Under the pieces are notes generated by a model. It was not told the origin of the DNA. It saw nothing but the letters and a program-made list of their open reading frames with translations, and did not search any database. Positions 13,798-22,079 of a DNA stretch of 23,806 nt are shown in pieces. The stretch is taken from NCBI GenBank assembly GCA_003516705.1, contig DPCJ01000107.1, positions 10,808-34,613 on the forward strand, given 5' to 3'. Position numbers and translations under genes: made by a program. The DNA is from Prolixibacteraceae bacterium. GTDB lineage: Bacteria; Bacteroidota; Bacteroidia; Bacteroidales; Prolixibacteraceae. Numbering within the stretch: the first letter of the stretch is position 1; each line of letters opens with the position of its first letter.

Positions 13798-15408
13798 TTA
13801 ATCCACTGCCACCTTCCATGTAGCTGCTCCTACCCTGTCGTTCTGGTAAACCATCCTTTCACCAAACTGGAGTTTCAGGTTGTTCGTCAACGAATCGGAG
13901 GCATAATAAACAAAAACATCGGTGTATTTGCCTCCAGGAATTAAACCATTCACATTCTGGATTCCCGGAGTAACCCGCAATACATCAATGCTATCAGAGC
14001 TGCAATTGACCAAAACTTCCATGGTATGCATCACCCCTTCAATTTCGCTGTTATTCCACACAAAATCGGTAATCATTAACGGTCGTTTGGCTGCTGAAAG
14101 CTGGTCGGCATTGTCAACAAATTCCTGCTCCCAGTTGCCACCCAAATACCAGTACCGGTATTTCGAAATCGTTAAAACTGAAAACACCGAAACGAAAATC
14201 AACCCAAAATAAATGGCTGAAAAACCCAATTTTCGTTCTTCGATTTTAGCAGTTAAAATGCCGGTTACCAGCAAAATAAGCGGAATTGTATTAAAAATAT
14301 AGTAACGCCACCAGTGCGTTGTAATTGCATTCCGGGCGATATCTAGGCCATAAAAGAAAATCAGTGCAGGCACAATGAGCAGCAAAATAAACCACGCATT
14401 TTCTCTTTTCGATGTTCGAATCAGAAATACTGCGGACACTATCATAAAAGCCAGAATCAACAGATTAATCGCGGTTTCAATTTGCATAGCGGCTGTAATG
14501 TTGCCGAACACATCGTCCCAGAAAAGGGTGTAATTCTGGTAAAACGAAAAAGTACGTATGTAACCTAAAATCATTCCCAGCAGTGGCGCCCACAAAGGCA
14601 CTTTTTCAAACTTATGCCAGGCTAATGCAGCAAAAACCTCGTTACGGTTGTCAAAAATATAGAAAAACCAGGGTGAATAAAACACAAAGGTTATTAACAG
14701 AACGAAAAAGAATTTCAACCGTAATTCCTTCTTTACAAACCAGATAAACAGCAGATGCTCAAAAAGCATAAACCCTGATAATGCCGAGGCATACAACGAC
14801 AACACACTAAAAACAATGTACCAAACCCACCATTTGGTTTCCCTGTATCGGGCCGCCATAAACAAAAAATAATGAATTGCCACCAGCAAAAATGCCCATA
14901 AAATATAATAACGTGCTTCCTGGGCAAAATAGTGGATAAAGGGCGAAACAGAAGAAAGACTTACGGCTATCCAGCCCGCGCGATGTGACCCAAACATTTC
15001 TTTGGCAAGCAAAAACAAAAAAGGCAACGTAAGCAGAAAAACCAGCACGCTAAAAAGCCGGTAGTGAATAAACTCATCTCCTGTAAGCCTATACCAAAAC
15101 GAAAGCAGCAGGTAATGCAACGGATTCAGGTTCATATTCTGAAGCTGCTTTTTTAGCTGCGGAAGTAACGGGTAATTAAAATCGTTGTGTTTCAGCAAAC
15201 CTGTGTAATGACTTATCGGAGCAATCTCGTTTAGTCTCGAATCATCGATTTGCAAAACATTGTCCGAACCCTCCACCTGTATAACGGTTGCTATTTCGTC
15301 GTACCAGAAAATTTTGTAATCGAGCCGGTAAAACTTCAGTGATATTCCAATTAGTGTGATAAAAATGTAAATCCACGGTTTGCTCAGTTGCTGTCTGATT
15401 ATTTCCAT
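13798..15408 (-). CDS. GT-C membrane glycosyltransferase, family 39-like
   Basis: The 536-residue protein is an integral membrane protein: a first span (about 12-25) followed by the loop KIFWYDEIAT, whose Asp37-Glu38 is the catalytic acidic motif of GT-C enzymes, then about ten further spans up to residue 415. A second family feature, FAQEARYYIL (Glu164, Arg166), precedes the next spans. A soluble periplasmic tail of about 120 residues ends the protein. Relatives of GT39/PMT and ArnT use polyprenyl-phosphate sugars as donors and act on the periplasmic face; the acceptor could be lipid A, another glycan or protein. No partner gene nearby narrows this. It diverges from the DPP IV gene with 81 bases between the starts. 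Confidence 0.85.
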   Translation of the reverse strand: MEIIRQQLSKPWIYIFITLIGISLKFYRLDYKIFWYDEIATVIQVEGSDNVLQIDDSRLNEIAPISHYTGLLKHNDFNYPLLPQLKKQLQNMNLNPLHYLLLSFWYRLTGDEFIHYRLFSVLVFLLTLPFLFLLAKEMFGSHRAGWIAVSLSSVSPFIHYFAQEARYYILWAFLLVAIHYFLFMAARYRETKWWVWYIVFSVLSLYASALSGFMLFEHLLFIWFVKKELRLKFFFVLLITFVFYSPWFFYIFDNRNEVFAALAWHKFEKVPLWAPLLGMILGYIRTFSFYQNYTLFWDDVFGNITAAMQIETAINLLILAFMIVSAVFLIRTSKRENAWFILLLIVPALIFFYGLDIARNAITTHWWRYYIFNTIPLILLVTGILTAKIEERKLGFSAIYFGLIFVSVFSVLTISKYRYWYLGGNWEQEFVDNADQLSAAKRPLMITDFVWNNSEIEGVMHTMEVLVNCSSDSIDVLRVTPGIQNVNGLIPGGKYTDVFVYYASDSLTNNLKLQFGERMVYQNDRVGAATWKVAVD

Positions 15409-15489
15409 ACGGTTTGTTTAAGTCAGGTTGAAAAAGTGCAATTTAACATTTTTAGCTATCTTGGCTTCTCACTTTTTTGATTTGACACA

Positions 15490-17775
15490 ATGAAGCTAAA
15501 CCTGATTTTCACAGTTGCTTTTTGCTTGTTATTTTCTTCTTTTACCCCTGTTTCAGCGCAGGAATCGCTAACAGAAACCGACTACACACGGGCGGTAAGT
15601 TTTCTGTGGCAGAATGTAAACAACAAAAAAGCTTTTAACCTGAATGTCAGCGCCAACTGGTTCGCCGACAGTACCGGATTTTGGTACACTGTTCAGGATA
15701 AAACAACAAAAAATTACATGAAAATTGATTTTGCCACGCTGAAAGCTGAGATGTGGTTCGACTCCAAAAAGCTGGCTGAATTGCTTGAAAAGGAGTTAAA
15801 CGAAGAAGTTAAAGCCACTGATTTACCAATCAGAGAACTCGAATATATCAGTAAAAATGAGCTGAAATTCAAAGCCAAAAACAAGAATTTTAAACTTGAT
15901 GTGGGAAAATATGTACTCAACCTGAACGAAGAAAAGCAGGAAGAGCGCAACCCGATGGAGCGAAAATCGCCCGATGGAAAATGGATTGCCTTTACCAAAG
16001 ACTACAATCTGTTTCTGAAATCAACAACCTCCGGCGAAGTGCGCCAATTGAGCCACAGCGGTGTAAAAAACTACGAATATGCCAGCTATTACGGCTGGGA
16101 CGATATTATTGAAGGAGAAAACGGAGAACGTCCGGCCCATTTTAATGTTTCGTGGTCGCCCGATTCAAAATGGATTGCAACCAATATTTGTGATTTGCGG
16201 AGCGCCAATAAAATGTACCTGCTTAACTGGAGTATCGACTCGCTTTACCGGCCAAAACTGCTCTCTTATTACCGCGGTTCACCGGGCGACACAAACATGG
16301 TTTACATGATCCCGGTTTTGTTTGATGTTGAAAATGGCCGCGAAATCCGCCCCGATTTACCACGTAATACGCACATCAACCAGGTTTCAACACGCTGGTC
16401 GGAAACAGGAGAAACGTTGTTTGCCGACTACGCAACCAGAGGTTTTCAAAACCAGTATGTCCTTACGCTTGATATGAAAACGCTGCAAATGCAAACACTG
16501 ATTCACGAGCAAAGCAATACCAATATCGACAACTTTTTTTATGTGGTGCTTGAAAAAATGGGAAAAATACTTTTTGCTTCGGAACGTAGCGGCTGGCGGC
16601 AATTGTATCTACTCGACATGAATTCAAAAGCAGTTACTCATCTGGCCCCAGATAATTATTATGTGAATGATATTCAGCACATCGACGAAAAAACAGGAAC
16701 AATTTATTTTACTGCCTCGGGCAAAGAACAAGGTGTAAATCCTTACCAGCAATATTTGTACAGTGTTTCGTTGAGAACAAACAAGATACAATTACTCACA
16801 CCCGAAAACGTGAACCACGACATCAGCTTTTCACCCGACGGAAAATATTTCACCGACAATCAATCCACCGCTCAACAGCCAACAACAACTGTTTTGCGCG
16901 AATCGGCAACCGGAAATATTGTTACTGAACTTGCCAAAGCCGATATTTCGGCCTTGCAGGCGATGAACTGGGCTGCACCCCATATTTTTACAGTCACTGC
17001 CCGCGACGGGAAAACCGAAATTTTTGGCGCACTCTGGAAACCTTCGAATTTCGACCCCGATAAAAAATACCCGATAATCGACAATAGCTACACCGGGCCG
17101 CACACGCAAATGTTTCCGCGCAATTTTGCCAGAGTTTTAAGCATCAACAACCAGGCGCTTGCCGAACTGGGTTTTGTGGTGATGATGGTTGACGGGCTGG
17201 GTTCGTCGGGCCGTTCGAAAGCTTTTCACGATGTTTCGTACAAAAACATGGGCCTCAGCCTTACCGACCACGTGTTGGCAATTCAGCAACTGGCAGCAAA
17301 ATACGCATGGATTGATGCTGAACGGGTCGGAATTTTTGGCCACTCTGCCGGTGGTTATGATGCTGGTCATGCACTTTTGCAGTTTCCCGATTTTTACAAG
17401 GTGGGAGTTGCCAGCTCGGGCGACCACGACCACCGGATGGAAAAAGCCTGGTGGCCCGAAATGTACATGGGCTGGCCGGTGGATTCGGCATACCACAAAC
17501 AGTCGAATGTTACAATGGCAGCCAACCTGAAAGGCAAACTTTTGCTGGTTCACGGTGGCATCGATGAAAATGTAAACCCGTCGGCCACATTTAAATTAGC
17601 CGAAAATCTTGTTCGTGCCGACAAACAGTTCGACTTGCTGATTCTCCCGAGCCAGCGCCACGGCTACACCGGAAAGTTTGCCGACTATTTCACCAAAAAA
17701 CGCTGGAATTATTTTGTGGAACACCTGCTCGGGAAAAAACCGATTTGGGAGTTTTCGCTGGAGGAAAAGCCCTAA
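15490..17775 (+). CDS. Dipeptidyl-peptidase IV, S9 family, secreted
   Basis: The 761-residue product begins with a signal peptide (MKLNLIFTVAFCLLFSSFTPVSAQ). An eight-bladed beta-propeller follows (about 60-520), carrying WDDIIEGENGERPA near residues 204-217, the position where DPP IV enzymes place the Glu pair that holds the substrate's free N-terminus. The alpha/beta-hydrolase domain (about 525-755) has Ser619 in GHSAGG, Asp692 in HGGIDENVNP and His724 in SQRHGYTG, a complete triad. DPP IV removes X-Pro or X-Ala dipeptides from peptide N-termini in the periplasm, serving peptide nutrition. Length is usual for bacterial DPP IV. It stands alone on the plus strand; a palindromic hairpin follows its stop. 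Confidence 0.95.
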   Translation: MKLNLIFTVAFCLLFSSFTPVSAQESLTETDYTRAVSFLWQNVNNKKAFNLNVSANWFADSTGFWYTVQDKTTKNYMKIDFATLKAEMWFDSKKLAELLEKELNEEVKATDLPIRELEYISKNELKFKAKNKNFKLDVGKYVLNLNEEKQEERNPMERKSPDGKWIAFTKDYNLFLKSTTSGEVRQLSHSGVKNYEYASYYGWDDIIEGENGERPAHFNVSWSPDSKWIATNICDLRSANKMYLLNWSIDSLYRPKLLSYYRGSPGDTNMVYMIPVLFDVENGREIRPDLPRNTHINQVSTRWSETGETLFADYATRGFQNQYVLTLDMKTLQMQTLIHEQSNTNIDNFFYVVLEKMGKILFASERSGWRQLYLLDMNSKAVTHLAPDNYYVNDIQHIDEKTGTIYFTASGKEQGVNPYQQYLYSVSLRTNKIQLLTPENVNHDISFSPDGKYFTDNQSTAQQPTTTVLRESATGNIVTELAKADISALQAMNWAAPHIFTVTARDGKTEIFGALWKPSNFDPDKKYPIIDNSYTGPHTQMFPRNFARVLSINNQALAELGFVVMMVDGLGSSGRSKAFHDVSYKNMGLSLTDHVLAIQQLAAKYAWIDAERVGIFGHSAGGYDAGHALLQFPDFYKVGVASSGDHDHRMEKAWWPEMYMGWPVDSAYHKQSNVTMAANLKGKLLLVHGGIDENVNPSATFKLAENLVRADKQFDLLILPSQRHGYTGKFADYFTKKRWNYFVEHLLGKKPIWEFSLEEKP

Positions 17776-17780
17776 AAAGC

Positions 17781-17817
17781 TTATTCATCCGATGACTTCA
17801 AGTCATCGGATAAATAA
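17781..17817. terminator. Long palindromic hairpin, probable two-way terminator
   Basis: ATCCGATGACT (17787-17797) pairs perfectly with AGTCATCGGAT (17801-17811) around a three-base loop; after one C/A mismatch, TTATT and AATAA extend the stem. It lies between the stops of two convergent genes (DPP IV and TonB receptor). T runs are short: AAATAAAAT on the right, and on the minus strand GAATAAGCTTTTT after the stem. A terminator in both directions is the simplest reading; a dispersed palindromic repeat is the alternative. Confidence 0.65.
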
Positions 17818-17822
17818 AATTC

Positions 17823-20396
17823 CTAAAACGCCCACGTTACTTTTGCCCCAAACATCCTTGGTGCTCCCGGAACAAAAGTAGGTACACCAAACAAACTCCC
17901 GGTATTGCCGCCACTGGTAACGTATTGTTCATCCAATAAATTAGTGCCGTAAACCATCAGCGTCAGGTTGGGCTCGGCCATTCTGAAACCGCCTGTAGCA
18001 TTCAGCAAACCGTAAGCTTTCTGATCGATTCCTTCGGTGTTGGCATCAGTAAAATAAATGTGCGTTTTGTACGAATACGACGGCGAAACAAACAATTGCA
18101 GATTTTTGGTGAGGTTTACCTGTGCATTGATTCCTGCGGTAAAACTGTGCTCAGGCGCAAGTGCAAAACTGTTACCGGCATATTCCTGCCCCAATCCGTC
18201 AGTGTTTGTCGAATCAAAAGCTGTTTGCAACCAGGCGTAATTTCCAAAAAGTTCGAGCTGTTTTATCACGGCCACGTTTGCCGATGCTTCAAGTCCGTAA
18301 GTTGTGGCTTTTCCGCCGTCGATGGTTTTATAATTAAACTCGCCTGTTTCTGCATCGGCAATCCATGCACTACTCTGGAAATTTTTGTAAAGCTGGTAAA
18401 ATCCAACCACATCGATATATATCTTTTCAAAAACTGAACCCTTAAATCCACCATCAAAATTATCAAGTATCTCAGCATCCAGTATCTCTTCCTGTCCCGT
18501 TGAAGTAAACTGCAAAACATTAGGCCGACGGCCACGGGAGTAATTCACAAACAGGTTTCCATATTCGTTGAATTTGTATTGTAAACCTGCTTTCCCTGTA
18601 AACGAAAAAGTGTTTTTGCTGATTTCCTGGTTTGCAGAAGGCTTAAAAAACAGGTTGGGCGCGTTGCCGGTGAGGTAACCCAACGTTGAAGGTTCACCGC
18701 CGGTGAATTCAGCTTCGTTATTTAGTTTGTACATATCGTAAACTGCACGTAATCCGGCATTTACAAAAAGTTTGCGGGTGAGTTGATAAGTAACATCCAT
18801 AAAAGCTTCAGCCGACTGGTTGGTAGCAGCGCTCCTGTTTTCTTCCTGGTGATTGGTTGGCAGCGGCATTCCGGCTAACGAACCCAATTGCGGATTGTCG
18901 GGCAATACAGCAAGTGAAACAGGTTGTCCGTCGGGCATTACTAAGTAAGTTGGGTCTAAAAACAGGTGCACCATGTGTTGTTCGTTGGGCGAAAACCAGT
19001 AGTTCTGGTTGGCTTTTTCCCGCCAGTAGCTGGCTCCCAGCGACCCGATTAACCGGCTGTTTTGTGCAAAGTTGCCCCTTATTTCCTGGTAAAACTGTTC
19101 GGCCCCCGAAGTTTCCTCCATATCGATGGCTGCCGATGCAGTTCCGTCGCCATCCCAGCGCGCCCCCGAATTACCCGTGCGATACGAGGTTATTGACGAC
19201 CAGTAAGTATGTTCGGTGATGTAATATTTGTAGTTGAGTGTGGCATCGAATAAATCCTTGCCGGTATAAAGATTCCGGCCTTGCTCGTGCGAGGCCGTCC
19301 CGCTGAAGATTCCGGTTTCGCCATTGGTATTCGGGAACTGCTTGCTCATAAACGAAATACCCGGAGTTTCATCGTTCTGGTAGTTTACAATTACATCGAA
19401 TTTATGATTCCAGGCCGGAACAAACCGGGCTGAAAAACGGCCTGCAATTGTATTTTTGCCATTCAAATCACCGCCAAAAGTATTTTTGACATACCCGTCG
19501 CGGGCACTGTAAATTCCGGCTGCACGTACAAAAAGTTTATCCTCAATCACAGGCACATTTACTGCTGCACGAATTTCGCGCTGATTGTAATTTCCGTATC
19601 CGGCAGTTACTGCACCTTCGAGTTTGTTTACCGGCATTTTGCTGATGAAATGTACAGCACCTGTTTGAGCTCCCCTTCCGAAAAGTGTGTTTTGCGGGCC
19701 TTTCAGCACTTCAACCCGTTCCATATCAAACAACTCGACTGATGCCCCACTTGCCCGGTTGATTGGAACATTGTTGCTATAAACAGAAACGCGGGGTTGC
19801 GCGCTGGCGCTCACTTCTTCGCTCGAAAGCCCGCGAATGACAAAGCTGGGGCGGTTGGCACCCTGCTCGCGAATGTACAACCCAGGCACCAATTCGCTCA
19901 ACGGAGTGAGTTCAGATACATTCAGTCTTTCAAGGCGGTTGGCGCTTACAGATGAAATTGCCGCTGGTACATCAAGAATCTGTTGTTCACGTTTTTGTGC
20001 GGTTACAGTTATCGGTTCGAGGTAAATATTTTTGCGCACAAGCATAATATTTTTGAAATTTTCGCCGGTACGAAGTTCATAGTCGGTGGTTAAAGTGGCG
20101 TACCCCACGAACGAAATCCGGATGCGGCCTTTTCCGCTCATCAGGTTTTCAATCAGAAATTCACCGGCTTCGTTGGTGTTTACCGATTTCACTGCACCAT
20201 CAACTGTAACAGTTGCGCCTGCAATTGGTATCCGGTCTTCATCGTAAACAAACCCCCGCAGAAAAACAGCGGGCAGGTTTTGGGAAATCTGCTCCACTTC
20301 GCGGTATTTCCGCTTAACTTTTCCGCTTTTCTTGGACTGACTAAACGCCGCAAATACAATAAATGACAGGATAACCAGGCTAAATAACTGTTTCAT
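17823..20396 (-). CDS. TonB-dependent receptor with carboxypeptidase-regulatory-like domain
   Basis: The 857-residue product starts at ATG 20396 with a signal peptide (MKQLFSLVILSFIVFAAFSQ); the in-frame ATG at 20459 would place polar residues first. Residues about 45-125 form the CarboxypepD_reg-like domain (RGFVYDEDRIPIAGATVTVD, later ISFVGYATL). The plug follows (about 130-255: TVTAQKREQQILDVPAAIS, FVIRGLSSEE, MERVEVLKGPQNTLFGRGAQ), then a 22-stranded barrel ending MFGAKVTWAF, with the terminal Phe typical of outer-membrane insertion. It imports a ligand using TonB energy. No SusD or other partner adjoins, so a siderophore, cofactor or other small complex is more likely than a polysaccharide; this is inference. 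It is convergent with DPP IV and 84 bases downstream of the membrane-protein gene. Confidence 0.95.
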   Translation of the reverse strand: MKQLFSLVILSFIVFAAFSQSKKSGKVKRKYREVEQISQNLPAVFLRGFVYDEDRIPIAGATVTVDGAVKSVNTNEAGEFLIENLMSGKGRIRISFVGYATLTTDYELRTGENFKNIMLVRKNIYLEPITVTAQKREQQILDVPAAISSVSANRLERLNVSELTPLSELVPGLYIREQGANRPSFVIRGLSSEEVSASAQPRVSVYSNNVPINRASGASVELFDMERVEVLKGPQNTLFGRGAQTGAVHFISKMPVNKLEGAVTAGYGNYNQREIRAAVNVPVIEDKLFVRAAGIYSARDGYVKNTFGGDLNGKNTIAGRFSARFVPAWNHKFDVIVNYQNDETPGISFMSKQFPNTNGETGIFSGTASHEQGRNLYTGKDLFDATLNYKYYITEHTYWSSITSYRTGNSGARWDGDGTASAAIDMEETSGAEQFYQEIRGNFAQNSRLIGSLGASYWREKANQNYWFSPNEQHMVHLFLDPTYLVMPDGQPVSLAVLPDNPQLGSLAGMPLPTNHQEENRSAATNQSAEAFMDVTYQLTRKLFVNAGLRAVYDMYKLNNEAEFTGGEPSTLGYLTGNAPNLFFKPSANQEISKNTFSFTGKAGLQYKFNEYGNLFVNYSRGRRPNVLQFTSTGQEEILDAEILDNFDGGFKGSVFEKIYIDVVGFYQLYKNFQSSAWIADAETGEFNYKTIDGGKATTYGLEASANVAVIKQLELFGNYAWLQTAFDSTNTDGLGQEYAGNSFALAPEHSFTAGINAQVNLTKNLQLFVSPSYSYKTHIYFTDANTEGIDQKAYGLLNATGGFRMAEPNLTLMVYGTNLLDEQYVTSGGNTGSLFGVPTFVPGAPRMFGAKVTWAF

Positions 20397-20480
20397 GACT
20401 CTAATAATTGATTCAGGAGATAAACGCACGAAATAGAAAAAAGATTGTGAATTTGGCATGACAGAAAGAAAATGTTTTAT

Positions 20481-20975
20481 TCAATGCTTTTTCACCGAAT
20501 AAACAGGCAATTTGAGCCAGATGGAAAATTCGTCCATACTGTTGTGTGCCAATTCCTCGGTTTTGCAGATTTTCAATGCAAAAGCCGGACGTTTATGATG
20601 GTCAACCAAATAAACCCTGAAATCGTTTGAAACAGATTTAATTTTCCGGTTCGAGCGGCTGTACATGGCATACACTTTTTGCATCGGTACAAGGGTTAAC
20701 CCAAGATATTTTTCGAGTGAAATCCACTGTCCGCGTTTAAACAACCCAAATACCATGTAATATGGTTTGAACCGGCGGTTTTCGGTATCGATAACCACAC
20801 CCGACCAGGTAAAAAGTAAAAACAGCGCGACTACAAAAATCGGGATGGCGATGTACCAAATTCCTGTAAACACAAAAGTTACAGCCAAAAACATAAACGT
20901 AATTCCAATAATTGTAAGAGGCCCGGAAAAAGTGCGTTGAATTTTATTGTCGATAATCATTGGTTTGTTATTCAA
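20481..20975 (-). CDS. Membrane protein with possible PH-like cytoplasmic domain
   Basis: The 164-residue product has a hydrophobic hairpin of two spans (about residues 18-58), then VVIDTENRRFKPYYMVFGLFKRGQWISLEKY, cut here into two parts in meaning: a strand with a turn, and a strand leading to a Trp. That pattern, followed by further strands and a final helix (EELAHNSMDEFSIWLKL), resembles small bacterial PH-like (bPH) membrane proteins, but no family is certain. The start at 20975 overlaps the glycosylase stop by eight bases; ATG 20960 is a possible alternative that removes the overlap. The close packing suggests co-transcription with the DNA glycosylase, without implying a shared function. 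Confidence 0.68.
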   Translation of the reverse strand: MNNKPMIIDNKIQRTFSGPLTIIGITFMFLAVTFVFTGIWYIAIPIFVVALFLLFTWSGVVIDTENRRFKPYYMVFGLFKRGQWISLEKYLGLTLVPMQKVYAMYSRSNRKIKSVSNDFRVYLVDHHKRPAFALKICKTEELAHNSMDEFSIWLKLPVYSVKKH

Positions 20976-21603
20976 GTTTCAGGTTTCGCCGTTCGATGTA
21001 ACTGTGCCACAAAATGTAAGTTGCCACCGACTGCCAGGGCGAAAACCGCTTCATAAAAGTAATGATTTCTTCTTTTGTTGCTGACTTTGGAACCAGTTCA
21101 AGTTCGTAAACCGCTTTAATTGTGGCCAAATCACCGGGTGGAAAAATATCGGCAAAATGCAGGCTCATCATCAGGTACATATCGATTGTCCAGTGACCGA
21201 TACCTTTGATTTTGATAAAAGCTGACCGGATTTGTTCTGATGACAGAGAATTTAAATCTTTTAGATTGAGTTTGCCTGAAACAACTTCGCTGGCCAAAAT
21301 CCTTGTATAAAGCGTTTTCTGTCTGCTGAAATAACACTGACGCAGTTCTTCATCTGTCAGTCTTAACAAATTATCGGGCGTTACTTCACCAATTTTTTCA
21401 ACCAGTTTATTATATGCAGCTTTTGCCGATGCCAGCGAAACCTGTTGTTCAAGAATAGTCAAAACCAACGTGGCAAAATCGGGTTCGCGGTGCCAAAACG
21501 GTGGGTAACCAGATTTTGCAATCACGGATTTTAACCTGGGTTCGATTTGAATACACCAATCGCAAAGGGTTTCGAAATATTGTTTGTTTTGAATTCGTTC
21601 CAT
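20968..21603 (-). CDS. AlkA-like DNA-3-methyladenine glycosylase (HhH-GPD)
   Basis: The 211-residue product is a helix-hairpin-helix GPD glycosylase without an extra N-terminal domain. Visible landmarks: FATLVLTILEQQVSLASAKA (about 43-62, the conserved helix with QQVS), then the hairpin IKGIGHWTIDMYLM (about 132-145) and FPPGDLATIKA with the catalytic Asp158. There is no Cys cluster, so it is not a MutY or Nth type. Such enzymes remove alkylated purines in base excision repair. Length is that of the short bacterial AlkA-like group, shorter than E. coli AlkA, which has a further N-terminal domain. The gene starts close to an octamer repeat array, and TATTTTCG (minus strand, 21617-21610) is a possible -7 element right at the array's edge. 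Confidence 0.88.
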   Translation of the reverse strand: MERIQNKQYFETLCDWCIQIEPRLKSVIAKSGYPPFWHREPDFATLVLTILEQQVSLASAKAAYNKLVEKIGEVTPDNLLRLTDEELRQCYFSRQKTLYTRILASEVVSGKLNLKDLNSLSSEQIRSAFIKIKGIGHWTIDMYLMMSLHFADIFPPGDLATIKAVYELELVPKSATKEEIITFMKRFSPWQSVATYILWHSYIERRNLKLE

Positions 21604-21616
21604 AGCATGCGAAAAT

Positions 21617-21664
21617 AATGCAAGAATGCGGGAATGCTACAATGCAGGAATGCGTGAATGATGA
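21617..21664. repeat. Octamer tandem repeat, six units of AATGCnnG type
   Basis: Six consecutive 8-base units occur: AATGCAAG, AATGCGGG, AATGCTAC, AATGCAGG, AATGCGTG and AATGATGA. The first four or five bases are constant and the rest vary. The array begins 14 bases upstream of the glycosylase start and overlaps its likely promoter region. Confidence 0.85.
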
Positions 21665-21678
21665 GAAAGCAAAAAAAA

Positions 21679-21826
21679 ATATCTATTACGCTAACCCGGG
21701 TACCCGGGAAAATTTCACACCCACGCTCCGTTATTCAGCCTTCGGATACTGGAAAAATAAAAAAGACCATATCTACTCCGCCAACCTTGGTAACCGGTGA
21801 AATTTGTCACCGTCTTTCCGTTGTTC
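21679..21826. repeat. Two diverged direct copies with a 90-base period, each around a palindrome
   Basis: Copy A starts at 21679 (ATATCTATTACGCTAACC) and copy B at 21769 (ATATCTACTCCGCCAACC). They align without gaps for about 45 bases and weakly to about 58, through AAATTT and TCCGTT(A/G)TTC. Copy A holds the perfect palindrome CCCGGGTACCCGGG (21695-21708). Copy B holds the related GGTAACCGGT. No coding frame is convincing across them. Confidence 0.7.
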
Positions 21827-21918
21827 GGAGAAATGAAGAAGGAAAAGAGAAATAACAAAATAAGAAATGAGGAAGTATCAGAAAAACAGAAGGGAGCAGC
21901 GCTAATCTGCCCCCTTCA

Positions 21919-21973
21919 CGAAGGCAATACCGAATTAAATAAACTAAAAGATAATGATTGTTTCATGCCTTCG
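21919..21973. repeat. Inverted repeat, CGAAGGCA / TGCCTTCG
   Basis: CGAAGGCA (21919-21926) and TGCCTTCG (21966-21973) are perfect complements separated by 39 AT-rich bases. No T tract follows directly. Role unknown; it could fold in a transcript reading through from the right-hand receptor. Confidence 0.45.
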
Positions 21974-22029
21974 GGTTAAAAACGAAGAATAAGTATATTT
22001 ATTATCTCAGATATTTTGAAGGTCATTTT

Positions 22030-22079
22030 TTGTAGTGAATTACAAGGTTTTTCTGAATTTTTGTAACCGATTACAAAAA
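22030..22079. promoter_or_regulatory. Paired dyads of TGTAA-NCGN-TTACA type; terminator or operator
   Basis: A perfect 9-base inverted repeat, TTTTTGTAA (22058-22066) and TTACAAAAA (22071-22079), encloses CCGA. Its core TGTAACCGATTACA fits the general LacI-family/cre-like pattern. A weaker copy, TGTAGTGAATTACA, lies at 22031-22044; the centres are 31 bases apart. The main dyad directly abuts the receptor's stop, so a transcription terminator is an equally good reading. Confidence 0.5.

Noticed and set aside
21617..21826. CRISPR array
   Set aside because: Units are 8 bases or two diverged copies at 90 bases, without constant repeats separated by unique spacers, and there are no cas genes.
21618..21979. 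Small plus-strand frames in the repeat region
   Set aside because: They run through the octamer array and the 90-base duplication, have low-complexity Lys/Asn-rich products and no start context; the periodicity is at DNA level.
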